A stretch of 64,000 bases of DNA from Nautilus pompilius. Its lineage: Eukaryota > Mollusca > Cephalopoda > Nautilida > Nautilidae. Positions 51,807 to 62,549 of the stretch are shown piece by piece (within the stretch, counting starts at the first letter, position 1; each line of letters starts with the position of its first letter). The stretch spans positions 1,736,001 to 1,800,000 of the forward strand of contig JACATO010000052.1 in NCBI GenBank assembly GCA_018389105.1, given 5' to 3'. The notes under the pieces were generated by a model. That model worked only from the letters and a program-made list of their open reading frames with translations, ran no database searches and was not told the DNA's origin. A program made the position numbers and the translations under genes.

Positions 51807-51943
51807 CTTTCAAGGCTGTCTCCTTCTAATACTGTCTGAACAGGCAGGTAGCCCAATCGTGGATGCTTTTTGAAATATCGTTTTGATTTAAATTTGTTTT
51901 TAAATACTTTGGTAAAATCGCGTATATCTTCCCCTGATGTAGT
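51807..51943 (-). CDS. DMD: dystrophin exon after ZZ finger (vertebrate exon 70 equivalent)
   Basis: Phase-0 start ([10 protein letters not shown]), 45 codons plus two bases, ending VLEGDSLE and AG of a split codon. The basic stretch [16 protein letters not shown] followed by [12 protein letters not shown] is one of the most conserved parts of dystrophins. Acceptor is CTTTCAG; donor is AAAG|GTAAGC. Length is 137 bp, equal to vertebrate exon 70. Joining directly to the exon at 34930 makes a Ser codon (LES followed by PSPSPQHS), so no equivalent of the alternatively spliced 39-bp vertebrate exon 71 is needed for frame. Confidence 0.97.
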
Positions 51944-52562
51944 CTGAAAGAAAGAAAAGAGATAAAGAAAACAAAAAAATTCCACACTAATTTATTCTTA
52001 AAGGTCCATGGCAATTTGTGCATTATACAGTGGATTAGTTATGAGTGATGAGAGGATCTACCCCTATGGTGATGACGATAATGACAAAATCAAACAGTAA
52101 AATAAAAGCATTTTAAGTTTAAGAAATAGCACAAAGAACTCATTACATTTCATTTTCTGTTTTTCTGGAGAAAAAAAACACTATAAAGGGTTGGAATAAG
52201 GTACATTTTAAATGCTACAGGATAAATTAAATTGAAATGTTTATTATATAAACTAACAAAACAAAACAAAACAACTTTTGTCAGAAAACCAAGAGAAAGG
52301 CCTGAGAGAATCTGAATAAGATGAAAATAGAACCACCTCAAGTAAAGCCAAGCTGTTCAGATAAAATGCTGCCTGTTTTCCCCACCTCTTTAAAGGCAGG
52401 CGGCTACTTGAAGTTCACATTTTAAAAAAAAGTTTTTCAGTGAAAGTGGCATTTAGGTTAGTTTTTTTTTTTTTTCTTTCCTCACTTAAATTTAAATGCT
52501 ACTGCTGTTTAACATGAAGAATTTAGGGGTGAGAATAATCCTAAAAATCTTCAGAAACTTAC
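51944..52562 (-). other. dystrophin intron
   Basis: 619-bp intron between the ZZ-core exon and the following exon, with ACAAA repeats near 52255-52275 and a T-run at 52461-52475. Nothing coding. Confidence 0.9.
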
Positions 52563-52674
52563 AGATGTACAATATTCCTGCATAGGATGAGTCAACTTAT
52601 GACTTTTGGCTTTTCGTCCTGAGAAGAAACAGTTCTGACAAACATCAAAGTTGAAGCACTTTAGACAACGATAC
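52563..52674 (-). CDS. DMD: dystrophin exon, core of ZZ zinc finger (vertebrate exon 69 equivalent)
   Basis: Begins with the last base of an Arg codon, then [15 protein letters not shown], and ends in phase 0 after EYCTS. It supplies cysteine pairs CLKC and CQNC and the histidines of SHKLTHP, completing a ZZ finger whose first pair (CNIC) is in the upstream exon. The ZZ finger stabilises contact with beta-dystroglycan and binds calmodulin in vertebrates. Acceptor is CCCCAG; donor is TCT|GTAAGT. Length is 112 bp, the same as vertebrate exon 69. The CLKC pair is the full canonical form, also found in fly dystrophin; vertebrate dystrophin has Ser and His at these positions. Confidence 0.97.
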
Positions 52675-55600
52675 CTGGGGAAAAAAAAAGTTTATGCAGA
52701 ACATGGAGATAGCAAATCCAAGCATGTTTGGTGTTCATCATCATCATCTCATCAAGTAAATTACAAGAGCTTAAATTGATTTCTGAAGCTAATACAGACA
52801 CTAATTAAAAATTGCTTCCATACTAAGAACAAGATAATGATCAATGCAATAACTGCTTCCATTCCTAGTGACATTACTATGCTGATGAAGGTAAAAAAAA
52901 ATAATATCAACATAAAAAATGACATCATTAAGGTGTTCAGTCAGATCATTCTTGTTATTGTTAATGTAAAGCTAGTTTGGTCTTGTCATCAATCAGCTGA
53001 GTATCATAAACAGAAACTAAGGAAGTTTAAGCCAGCATTGAGTAAACAATTTAACAATCTTTAATTTTCTGCTTGATGGACACTTAACCCAAGCACACCT
53101 GGTAAAAAGGGTACTCAAATATGTAGTTAATGATGCACTCATTAACAACAGTTTTGACAGACAACTTGGATACCTCAGATTAGAGTGGCATAATAACTAC
53201 AGTTACACTTCATTATGATTTCAGAAAAAGTCATTTTGAACAGCAGCCGTGAAATCAATTACATTTGGAGTAGATAGGCTATTGTAATCTGGAGGAAAAG
53301 CTCTAATGGTTACTTTGCATATATGAATCTGAATATTCAGTTTGGCAGAAAACTTAAATAATGTGACTTTGAATGACTTGCTGAAATGTCTGTCCTCAAC
53401 TCAATTCTGTAGTCTCAAGAGACTGTTGCTTTTATAAAAGGAGTAGACAAAGAAAAAGTACCTGGTGCAATACATCAATATCACACAGTATGTGTTATTT
53501 ATGAAAAAAGGCTTAAAATATTTCCTGGTTTTCTAATGTTATTGAAGATTTTATACAACCATCACCAGCCCCAACCCTTGATACACAAAATAATAAAGGG
53601 CTAATAAAAAAAAAAAAAAAAAATGTATGTTGTGGTAATCTGTATCCAGTTGCAATAATTGCCACAAATTATTGATGCACACACATTAAAAAAAAAGAAA
53701 ATTATTGGTACCAGTAGCCAAATCATGCTCAATAATGTTTTAGTTCATGTTACCATAAGATTGCCTTAGATAAATATTTATGAGAATTTCCAAACAAATT
53801 CCAGTCACATACTCTTCTGGAGCAATGTAATCATAATTGTATCAATCCTTTTGAGTGGAAGATCAAATTTATGTAATTGTGTGGCAAATGTATGTTGTAA
53901 AATTCATTCTGCTTTTACTCAGATACAAGAAAATATCTGCTTGCTTGTTTAGTGATCTCCCCTGAATGTTTCAGAGTATTAGCCTTGTGATCTTTTCCCA
54001 AGAGTGTGTGTTTTGACCTCAGAAACTGCATTGCTGGTTTAATGTTTTTGAAAAGCTTCTTAGCAGTAATGGGCACAGTACTATTCCAACAGAGTTGACT
54101 GACTTGGCTACACCTTAGATGCAGTATTCAATAGTTTCACATTAGTTGGTATTGTCACGCAGGGTGGGGGGGGGGTCATAATTGGAACTGTACTTCATCC
54201 AGTGAGATTGGTTACCAGACAGGTGGAAAATCTGACCTACTAGTCTTATTGCACTCCTTGGTACACCTATTTAAGAAAATTAAACCCCAAATATTTCACA
54301 TCTGCTCCAAATAAACAAGCTGGTGGATTTATTTCAATTTATAAAGTTTTCAAAGTTATGCAATAATTTTAAAGGCACTGTAATTATTGCTATTCAGGTT
54401 TATCATGTTGTCGTCAAATGGGTGTTTACAACGAAAAAAAAGACAATTATGTATCCAAACTGTTACATTCTAATGAAAGAGATTTAAGTGAGAAACACCA
54501 CGCCATCATGAGAATGGTTATGGCTGAAAATCGACTAAAACGTTGTAAAATGTTATTGCTTCCAGTGCCACATAATGATAATGGGGAGATAAGGTATAAA
54601 GTTAAAACCAAATCTTAGATTGACATATATAAAAAAGAAAAGAATACAAAAATGGCAGATAAAAAATGCCTGTGTATTTTCAAAAATCAATGTTCATCTT
54701 CAACATAAAATACAAAAAAACAAACAAACAAATATGACCTGCACAATGCAAATGTACAGTTGGGAAAAGTAGTATATAAATTACAATTGAAAGAAAAAAA
54801 ATAAATGGAAAAGATGCATTTTGTTCTTTAAAACCTGCTTCTATTTTTGTCTTTTCTAAGCTTCTAAAATAAAAAGTCAAACAATTAAATATGTATAAGC
54901 CTATTTGGTTTCAAATATTTGATATATGTTCACCTTTAAAATTCTCAGCTGGGTAAAGTTAAGACTGTAAGCATGGTGAATTATTAAAATTAAAGATACA
55001 TGTTTTTTTTTTGGAGAGGATAATTTAATCAGTAGAATAATAAAACCCTTTGTGATGACCTGAAAATTAATACACACTACTGCGAGGTGTTAGAGAAAAA
55101 TAACAGATATTCATTAAAGAAAACAAAAGAAAGGCTTTACCTGAAAGTGTTTGATGACAGAGGAAATCAAATAGAAGATGTACCTCAAACTAGATAACTG
55201 GGATCAGGTTATCTGATCATTCAGAAACCAAATGACCATCTGCTGATTTTAACTCTGCACACAAACTAAGTTCTATAATCATAAAATTAATCACAAGCAA
55301 CTGATGCATAGGGACAAACCAGAAGATCTGTTTTGAGGAGGAGGTGGGAACAGCTTTGTATTTGTGTTGTAAATAGAAGTAACAAAAATAAAAAACTAAC
55401 TGAAATACACCACCATCAAGAGTAAACAATGCATGATGCTAACCCTAGTCCTTCCTCATTACATTAGTTCAGTAACATAGCATCAACTAGCACAAAGCAC
55501 GAGAATTCCACACTCCTCTAACAAAGAGAAAAGTTTTTATATCTATTAGTCAGCACTTCTGAATTAGCAGATCATCATGTTAATGGTTGATAATTACCAT

Positions 55601-56537
55601 AAGTAAAAGCAGCTTCATGAAATAATCTAGAAATTATTTTATAAAACTGTAATATTAATTAATCTGTCGGAGACTTGTTAACTTTGGCTGCTATACTGTA
55701 AAGAAAGATAATAAAGTGAAATCTTTGATGGGTATACCACTACGCATGTAGTACATCCATAAAATTTAGTGTAAATATAAATGCTTAATTTCAGAGTTCT
55801 TAAAAAACAAAAAAAGAAAGAAAAGAAGTTAATTTGAATGTTCTACATTTAAAGGTACTGTAGAATAGAATATACATACAGCTATGATTATAGATTAATT
55901 AAAGCGATTTATGTTTGGCAGTTTGCATGAATAAAACTGAAAAAAAAAAGGAAGGAAAGAAAGATAGACAGTAATAAAAGCTAGTCACATTGATATGAAT
56001 GAAAAGACAAACTATCTGTAGGTTAGGAGGATACAAGAGGTGGTGAATCAGCTGGGTACAGACATATTACCAAAACCTACATTAACTGTAAACAGTGGTC
56101 ATGGAGATTTGTCTAATATTAGCTGCTGGTTTAGAAGATATTACAGAAAGTGCCTGTTGATTATATGGATATTATAGAAGAGAGCCATAGCATACAGTCA
56201 GCTGATAACTTGAGTGTTGTGTCATATTATTTACACTATACTAACAATGGTCGTAGACACCAAAAATCACAATCAAATGTTGTTTCTTTTTTTTGTGTGT
56301 TGGTTTGTAAAGCTAATGATTAATTTTTATTTTGTGTGCAATTTATGCTAAATTAATTAACACTAAAAATGAATGAATGAAACACAGTATAAACAAAACA
56401 AGTCAATAAAAATATTAACAAACAAAAATTGGTTATTTAGATGAAAAAAAAATATGAAAGAACTGTTTAACAGTAAATTAGCAAAACTGTAAAAAAAGAG
56501 CCACAAACAAGAGCAGTATAATTTTTGAATAATTTCA

Positions 56538-56637
56538 CAATGAGAAGAGAGAGAGAGAGATGGAGGGAGGGAGAGAGAGAGAGAGAGATGGAGGGAGGGG
56601 AAGGATGGAGGAGAGAGAGAGAGAGATAGGAGAGAGA

Positions 56638-56686
<49 letters not shown>

Positions 56687-56795
56687 GAGAAGAGAGGAGG
56701 AATGGATGAGATGAGAGATGGAGGGGGAGAGAGAGATGGAGCGAGAGAGCGCGAGAGAGAGCGAGAGAGAGAGAGCTGGATCGGAGGGGAGGCGA
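56538..56795. repeat. GA microsatellite block
   Basis: Long runs of GAGAGA with GATGGAGGGAGG interruptions; grades into a GC-rich, CpG-rich segment from about 56740. The 60-codon Arg/Glu-rich open frame across it (56702-56884) is a product of the repeat. Confidence 0.95.
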
Positions 56796-56880
56796 CAGCG
56801 AGAGAGAGGCGCTCTGGAGCGCGGGAGGGGGACAGAGAGCTCGCGGGCCTGACTTTAGCTCGCGAGCTCTTTCGCAGGTG
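56738..56880. other. CpG-rich segment with inverted repeat
   Basis: About 15 CpG dinucleotides in about 145 bp, in a window where CpG is otherwise rare. It includes a perfect 10-bp inverted repeat, AGAGCTCGCG at 56836-56845 and CGCGAGCTCT at 56861-56870, with a 15-bp loop. It could be a small CpG-island-like promoter, or simply mutated GA repeat; nothing recognisable as an initiator or first exon was found. Confidence 0.4.
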
Positions 56881-57836
56881 GTGACTGGCTGGCTTGTTTT
56901 GCTGACATTATCACTGGTGCACTAATCAGGGAAGAAGAGATGAGCACATACCCCTGTAAATGCGATGACTACCAGCATGAACTAAAGAAAGCCAGCATCA
57001 AGTTGAAATGCTCCCAGTTGATGCAGTTAAATAATAAACATCAGTGTCACAGACGTATTATAGTTTGAGGCATGATTGCAGATCTGCTCAATGCAAACAA
57101 ATGGCAGATACCAGAACTTTCCTGTACAGGTGAAACGGTACATAAATCAATACTGAGAACACTGAAAATTGACTGGTGTTGTTTGAAAGCATTATATATT
57201 ATTAGATCTCTCGATAAATGAATGCCAAACATTCTTTCTGAAACCAATATTATCAGCTTCCATTCTACATGGACCATAGAAAAATCATAACACTATGCAT
57301 ATAAATTCATAGAATAATATTTGGAAACTGTTGGCATGAAAGTAACAAAAATGTATACCCATCTATAGCACATATAGCCCATGTGTCATTATTGAAAGAA
57401 ATTGATCTGCCTGTTTGAATACAAACAGTATTAACAATGTATGGTTAATTTTACCCCAAAATTATTAATTTCTCTTTTAATTTAGATATTGTATTATAAA
57501 TAAATTTGCTGCTACAAATTTATACAAAAGAGCTATGGCAACAAGGTTGAAATATTAACTTGACTGAATGAAAATTAATTAACGAATAACACTGGACAAC
57601 AAAAAATAACTTTTCATCTGCTACTGAGGTATATGTAGGCGTCCTTTATCAAATCAAGCAGCTGATTCCAAATCCGAAGTCAGAATTGACCCAGCAGTCA
57701 GGATTTGTAAGTCACAGAAAAATGTCTTTTTCAGTCACAGTTTATTAATAAATCAGGCACATTGCAAAATTGCAAAAAATAAATTCATTAATTAACTGTT
57801 TAGAAATTCTTTAAGTACTTGATTTTACACTAGTGA

Positions 57837-58500
57837 ATAGAAGTGGTTTGTCTCTGAAGAAACCAACAATAGTCCGCCATCATGTTGGAGTTGAATTTCC
57901 ATGCTGATAGTGTGTCTCCATTGCCTTAATGTGTTGGTGGAACCTCTCACCATGCTCATCGCTCACAGCACCAAGGTTGGCTGGGAAGAAATCCAAGTGT
58001 GAATGAAGAAAATGCAACTTCAGCGACCTACAGCAACCCATTTCTTCAAAGGCTTTTATCATGTCTTGCACCAACTCAGCATAATGTCTGTTTGCTTTGT
58101 GGATGCCAAGGAAATTGTGGACTAGCAGTTTGAAAGCCTCCCATGCAACCAGCTCCAGTGGGTTAAGCTTTGACTGGAAGACTGGATCAGGAAACAAATC
58201 ACAAATTTGTGGTCCGACAAACATTCCAGCCTCCAACTTGGCATCAGTTCAAATCGCCCCAAAGTTTTCCTTCAGATAAAGAAATCCCGCACCTTCAACA
58301 CTCATTGCCTTTACAAAGCTCTTTGTTAGGCCTAGCTTTATATGCAGTGGTGTAAGAAATACTCTTTGTGGATATACCAGTGGCACATGTTGCACACTGA
58401 ATTTTCTTGGAGTATGGTCTGTTCTTGATGGCCATGCTTTGGTTTTATAGTGATATGCATCATTTTGGCTATTCCACAAGCACAAGAAACACACGTGTGT
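57837..58500 (-). pseudogene. decayed copy of a repeated gene family of unknown function
   Basis: Minus strand, one main frame. Motifs in order: CFLCLWNSQNDAYHYKTKAW near 58435-58495, VFLTPLHIKLGLTKSFVKAM near 58310-58370, FLYLKENFG, then an in-frame TGA at 58249-58251, KLEAGMFVGPQICDL, LKLHFLHSHLDFFPANLGAV near 57970-58030, SDEHGERFHQHIKAME, then a one-base frameshift near 57895 followed by NSNMMADYCW. The set of motifs (LPPLHIKLGL, FVGPQI, SDEHGERFHQDI, MADYCW) belongs to a family with many near-identical copies in invertebrate and some fish genomes, probably transposon-linked, function unknown to me. One stop and one frameshift make this copy non-functional. Confidence 0.7.
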
Positions 58501-58949
58501 GCATGTAAGCAGGCAACCACGTGGTTCTCCCGTGTGGCCTGCTCTGTGTATCCAGTACTAAAAAGAACACTCAGAATATATAACATTAGATTTCCATTTA
58601 TTTCTTTAACTAAAAATCCTTGTTTTGGGTTAATTTTGATTTCAGATTTTAAAACAGCATACTCTAAGACACATACTTTTACCACAGTAGCAAATTGGTT
58701 GTTGTTAATCGTATTAACATCTAAGGCACCAAAAATTAAATTCCTAAGATGAATTTAGTCTTTATAAAGTTAGTATAATTCTTTATCCAAAGTAAATTAT
58801 CATATCCAGGCAATCAGATTGACTAGGCTCACTCAAAATCAATCTATCACTACATCTGACATCAGCATACATTAAAGTTCACTTTAAAAACAATGGAAAA
58901 CATCAGTTAAAATACATTATAGATTGTTACCAATAAAATTTTCAGCTAA

Positions 58950-58964
58950 CACACACACACACTC
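58950..58964. repeat. (CA)n microsatellite
   Basis: Short CA run followed by CTCAAACTCAGTCTC. Confidence 0.8.
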
Positions 58965-59277
58965 AAACTCAGTCTCTTGCTCTTGTGGTACTTGTAAACA
59001 GGTAAACAACAGCTACGTAGTTGTCAGTGTGCATCAGAGAAGAACTATGACCTCTAATTCATTTGTGTGCTGAATGCGTTTTGCCCAGAAAATATTGACA
59101 CAAAAAAAAAAGCATACAAGTGGGCAGACAGGTTTAAAAGTGACCAAACATTAGTAGTGAAACTTGCAGAACCATTACCCAAAAAAGTAGTCTGTCAATT
59201 GGCTAACAACTAGTACCTACCTTTTGTTAGATAAACAGAGCCACTTAGAGTAAGAATACTTGCCTAAGGTTTAGCCT

Positions 59278-59350
59278 TGCAATGGGAACTGAACTAAAAT
59301 CGTCATCTTCATGATGGGGTGTGTTATTTACAACACCATGAGACTCCCTA
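59278..59350 (-). repeat. tRNA-like SINE head relic
   Basis: Minus strand reads GTCTCATGGTGTTGTAAATA (A-box-like), ACACACCCCATCATGAAGAT, then TTTAGTTCAGTTCCCATTG in the B-box position (GGTTCNANTCCC type). Typical layout of a tRNA-derived SINE head, degraded. Confidence 0.45.
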
Positions 59351-60304
59351 CCTTAAGAATACTTATACCCTGACCATACTGCTATGAAACACCAATGTAA
59401 AGTCATTGAAATGAATGATTTTTTTAGAAAGAAACCATCTCAACATAAGTGTTCAGGCTGCTTATGTAAAACAACAATCATACTTCATATACATAGACCT
59501 GCCATAAGCAAATATGCACACACTTGAAAGAACTATTTAATCAGCACATACACCACTAGCAAAACAAATATACTAATATGTTGTAGTGTAGTCCTTTGCT
59601 TTATGCAAAATAGCAATCTGCTGTCACACTGTGTATTATTATAAGTCCTGAGAAGTGAGTTTAGGGGAATGCTTTGATAGAGATTTACTTTCCAGTGATT
59701 AGTCAGACTGCAGAAAAATTGTGATATGCTGACTTTTTCTATCTTTGCATTGCATGGGCAGTATGAATTAGGGTACTATTTTCCATAAAATATTGTTTTC
59801 TTTGGACTTATTACTGCTGGCATAGATAGGCAAATGTCCCTATCAAAGAATCTTGGTGTATTGGCATAAGTTACTTCTTTTATAGACCACAGTAACATCC
59901 AGTGGGCCAAATCACACCTCACACCACGACAGACAGGACAATATTTCATCATGGCTTGCAGATGGGCCAATAAAAATTTCTGTGCTGGGTGGTGCCACAC
60001 TCATATAGACTATGATGTCAACTATGAAAACCTGGAATTACTGGAGAAAATAGCAGTTTCAAAAGACAGGAAGACATCTTAGCATCTGCATTGCCTCTGG
60101 TAGTCAATGACTGACAAATTATAGGTGAGAAGTGGCTTGGATCTTGCTGTTATTTTGATATATCCCATCTGAAAGATCTCAAAGACACCAGCACATGTTC
60201 TACCACTTTTGCAGCTGACTACTGGAGTTCAAATTTCTATGCTTCTCTTCATAGCACAAATTGTCTTTTCTTTTGGCTTTCGGAGTCCAACATGCACATG
60301 AATA

Positions 60305-60450
60305 ATTGTCTATGGCTTCCCTTGAACTAGAAAATCACTGTTAACAGTTGACGGTAGAATATCTAGTGCCTTGGAAATTTCATCAATGGTTTTTACCAAC
60401 ATCCTACTGATGGCTATGTGCTGTGGTGCTCCCTTTAGCCTGTACCTGTG
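60305..60450 (-). pseudogene. possible Tc1-like N-terminal fragment
   Basis: Minus strand contains TIDEISKALDILPSTVNS near 60345-60400, resembling the first helix-turn-helix of Tc1 transposases (TxxxISKxLxIPxSTVxx). The frame stops soon after and later parts could not be read with confidence down to 59776. Weak, single-motif evidence. Confidence 0.35.
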
Positions 60451-61733
60451 CTTATCACGTGAATTGAACAGCCTTTTTAGGTCTTTTGGATATGTCTTTA
60501 CTACTGATACCAGTATAATAGTCATTAAATGTAACAAAATAGTTGGATACCAGTTGAAATATTATTATTATTATTATTCTAAGGGTTCTTGAAAAGGCTA
60601 AACAGACCTCTGTAGAAATAAACTTAAGAAAAAACAAAAACAATATCCCTCAACAAAAACTAGGATAATGATATATGACCTTGCTATTTACTGAGCTAAT
60701 ATTCACAACATATGTAAGTAATTTCAATCACCACCCTATCTGTTAAATAAAATTAAAATAATCCTTTATCAAGCTAAAATGCTTGAATAGAAAATAAAAT
60801 AAGAGATATTATAAAAATTTTTTTTTCTTGTTAAAAAAAAAACAAAAACAGATTATCTGCCCTTTGTCTAAAAATATAAAAAATAACAGTAACTGCATTT
60901 CAAACTTTAGTGAATGTAATGAAATCTAATTGCATTAAAAGCCACATATAGGAACTATTTATTTATTTATTTACTTAAAAATTCAAATAAAATAAACAAA
61001 AGTTTAAAAAAAAACTCCTGGTCCGTCGTGCACTGGATAATTTAAAAATATGATTAAACTGCATGTCCATTCGAGAACATCTCAATAGAGATTGTGCAAA
61101 TCTCTGAAAAGTTGTGTAAAGAAAAAGGCCCTGATTAATACACATGGCTGTACAGCAAACCTGCCCCTGTTTGATAGTGGATAACAGTGGGCAAATAGGT
61201 TTCTGTTAGTGCAATTTTTTTTATTTTAAAATATTTACCAAGGATTTTAATAAAAAAGAAAAAAAGTACACCGGACTGATTAATCTATACAGCTTATGCA
61301 TTATGGGAAGTGTTTGGTTTTATGTCTAAAAAAAGAGAGAGTCTGCAGTGAGCGTGATATTCTTCTTTTTTTATTCGATTAACAAAATTATGGGAGCAGC
61401 AGCCAAATGAATCTTATTTACTATGTCAGCCACTATCTCCCACAAACAGATGTAAGAGAAGTGTATCTATTTAGTATCCATAAAGAATTCATTATTATTA
61501 TTATTGTTGTTGTTATAATGTAGAGAGCAAAAAAAAAAAAAAAAGACAGATACAACCCCCCTAACCCTACTGCTTTCACTTATAATGCTGTCAAAGTTTT
61601 AACAACTAACAAAGATCCTAATAAAGATATTAAGGTAAGTAATCAGTAATTCTAATGGTGCTGGTCACCTTTCCAAAATAAGCATATCAGCCAGTTATTG
61701 CACATATCAGATGTAAAAAAAGAAAAGACTCAC

Positions 61734-61900
61734 CTAAAACCTATAATAGGGAATTCTTTACAAATATTGCACTTGGCTTGATGTTTGGCAGTTTCAGCAG
61801 CAGCTAGTCTGTGTAAGACAGGGAGCCAAACCAAAGACTGGGGTTCTTGGCGGACCCAGTCAAGAAAGTTTATTGCCTGGATCTCGGGACGACCATTGGC
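61734..61900 (-). CDS. DMD: dystrophin exon, EF-hand end and start of ZZ finger (vertebrate exon 68 equivalent)
   Basis: Starts in phase 0 (ANGRPEI) and ends with AG of a split Arg codon. Motifs in order: [30 protein letters not shown], then CNIC, the first zinc-binding cysteine pair of the ZZ finger, and PIIGFR. The LVWLPVLHR block is diagnostic for the dystrophin/utrophin family. Acceptor is TTTTCCAG at 61901-61902 side; donor is TTTAG|GTGAGT. Length is 167 bp, as in vertebrate exon 68. The 9-kb intron that follows splits the ZZ finger between its first and second cysteine pairs, as in vertebrates. Confidence 0.97.
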
Positions 61901-62391
61901 CTGGAAAAGTAAAAAGAGGTGGTAATGTGCAGCTATACTACAGTCAGAAGAGTAAAAAAAGAAACAACCAGCATTTGTTTTTTGGACTGCACATAAGTTG
62001 GCCAAGGGAGATAATTCATGCTGTACTAGAAAATCCAGTATCATCCTATGGAATGTAATAAGTGTAAATTGCAAACTTATTCTTAAGGCCTTAGAATCTG
62101 ATAAACAAAATTGATTTAAAATATTTCCAGCTCATGAGCCTTAAATTAATAAATTAAAAGAAACACAATCACTCCATCAGGCGTGTTTTTTTCTTGTGCA
62201 GGAATCAGAGAGATTCACCAGCTAAGGAGAGAGAAACATATGACAAGAAAAAATGGTGTTAACTAAAGTTTTCTCCCACATCTAAATAATCAGATGCGGT
62301 CTCCATGGTTTTACTTGCATAAAGGTCACAGGTTCAAGTTATGAAAATGTGATGACAAAAATGAGGCATGGTAAGAGAAGCACAGACGCAC
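61901..62391 (-). other. dystrophin intron
   Basis: 491-bp phase-0 intron between the two EF-hand-region exons. AT-rich, no repeats recognised. Confidence 0.92.
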
Positions 62392-62549
62392 CTTGAGGAA
62401 ACAACTGCGTACACTCGGTTCGATGTTACTGCCTCCAAAAGCAGCCACTTCGCCAAGCTGCCTTGGAATTTGCATGCAGTCGTGCAACAATAAGCCAAGC
62501 CTACGTTGGTCAGAGAAGCCATTGTTGTCAGCAATTAAACGGAAAATAA
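62392..62549 (-). CDS. DMD: dystrophin exon, EF-hand-like region 2 (vertebrate exon 67 equivalent)
   Basis: Encodes 52 complete codons after two leading bases (TT of a split codon), ending in phase 0. Visible motifs are [26 protein letters not shown] and IEPSVRSCF, which are near-identical to the second EF-hand-like helical module of dystrophin and utrophin. With the WW and ZZ domains this module forms the beta-dystroglycan binding unit at the inner face of the membrane. The acceptor is a T-rich tract plus TTTTAG next to 62549; the donor is AAG|GTGCGT at 62391. Length is 158 bp, the same as the vertebrate exon as I recall it. The first split codon probably gives Phe where vertebrates have Tyr-Leu-Phe context; the preceding exon is outside the window or was not recognised. 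Confidence 0.96.

Larger units (their letters stand above)
52675..61733 (-). other. dystrophin intron inside the ZZ finger
   Basis: 9059-bp intron. Holds the GA/CpG-rich block at 56538-56880, the decayed repeated-gene copy at 57837-58500, a tRNA-like relic at 59278-59350, a possible Tc1-like N-terminal fragment at 60305-60450, a CA run at 58950-58964 and ATT runs near 60560 and 61490. The stretch 52700-56500 is AT-rich with no recognised gene; the plus-strand open frame at 54418-54618 has no identifiable family. Confidence 0.8.
3889..62549 (-). other. DMD: dystrophin gene, 3' portion (12 coding exons)
   Basis: Span of the dystrophin coding exons seen here, transcribed right to left. Dystrophin links cortical actin to the dystroglycan complex at the plasma membrane; this part carries the EF-hand/ZZ region that binds beta-dystroglycan, the syntrophin-binding segment and the dystrobrevin-binding coiled coils. 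Exon lengths in transcript order are 158, 167, 112, 137, 69, 45, 67, 92, 229, 160, 84 and 122 bp (the last to the stop). They sum to 1442 bp, which after two leading partial-codon bases is exactly 480 codons including the stop. All junctions are GT-AG with consistent phase and no internal stop. Orthology to dystrophin/utrophin is certain from motif identity; the symbol is that of the vertebrate gene. The paralogue dystrobrevin is excluded by the ZZ-to-coiled-coil sequence and tail. Confidence 0.97.

Noticed and set aside
56702..56884. 60-codon Arg/Glu-rich open frame
   Set aside because: Produced by the GA repeat and its GC-rich edge; no start context or conserved motif.
58338..58752. Opposing 100- to 115-codon open frames
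   Set aside because: They overlap the decayed repeated-gene copy in other frames and show no motifs of their own.
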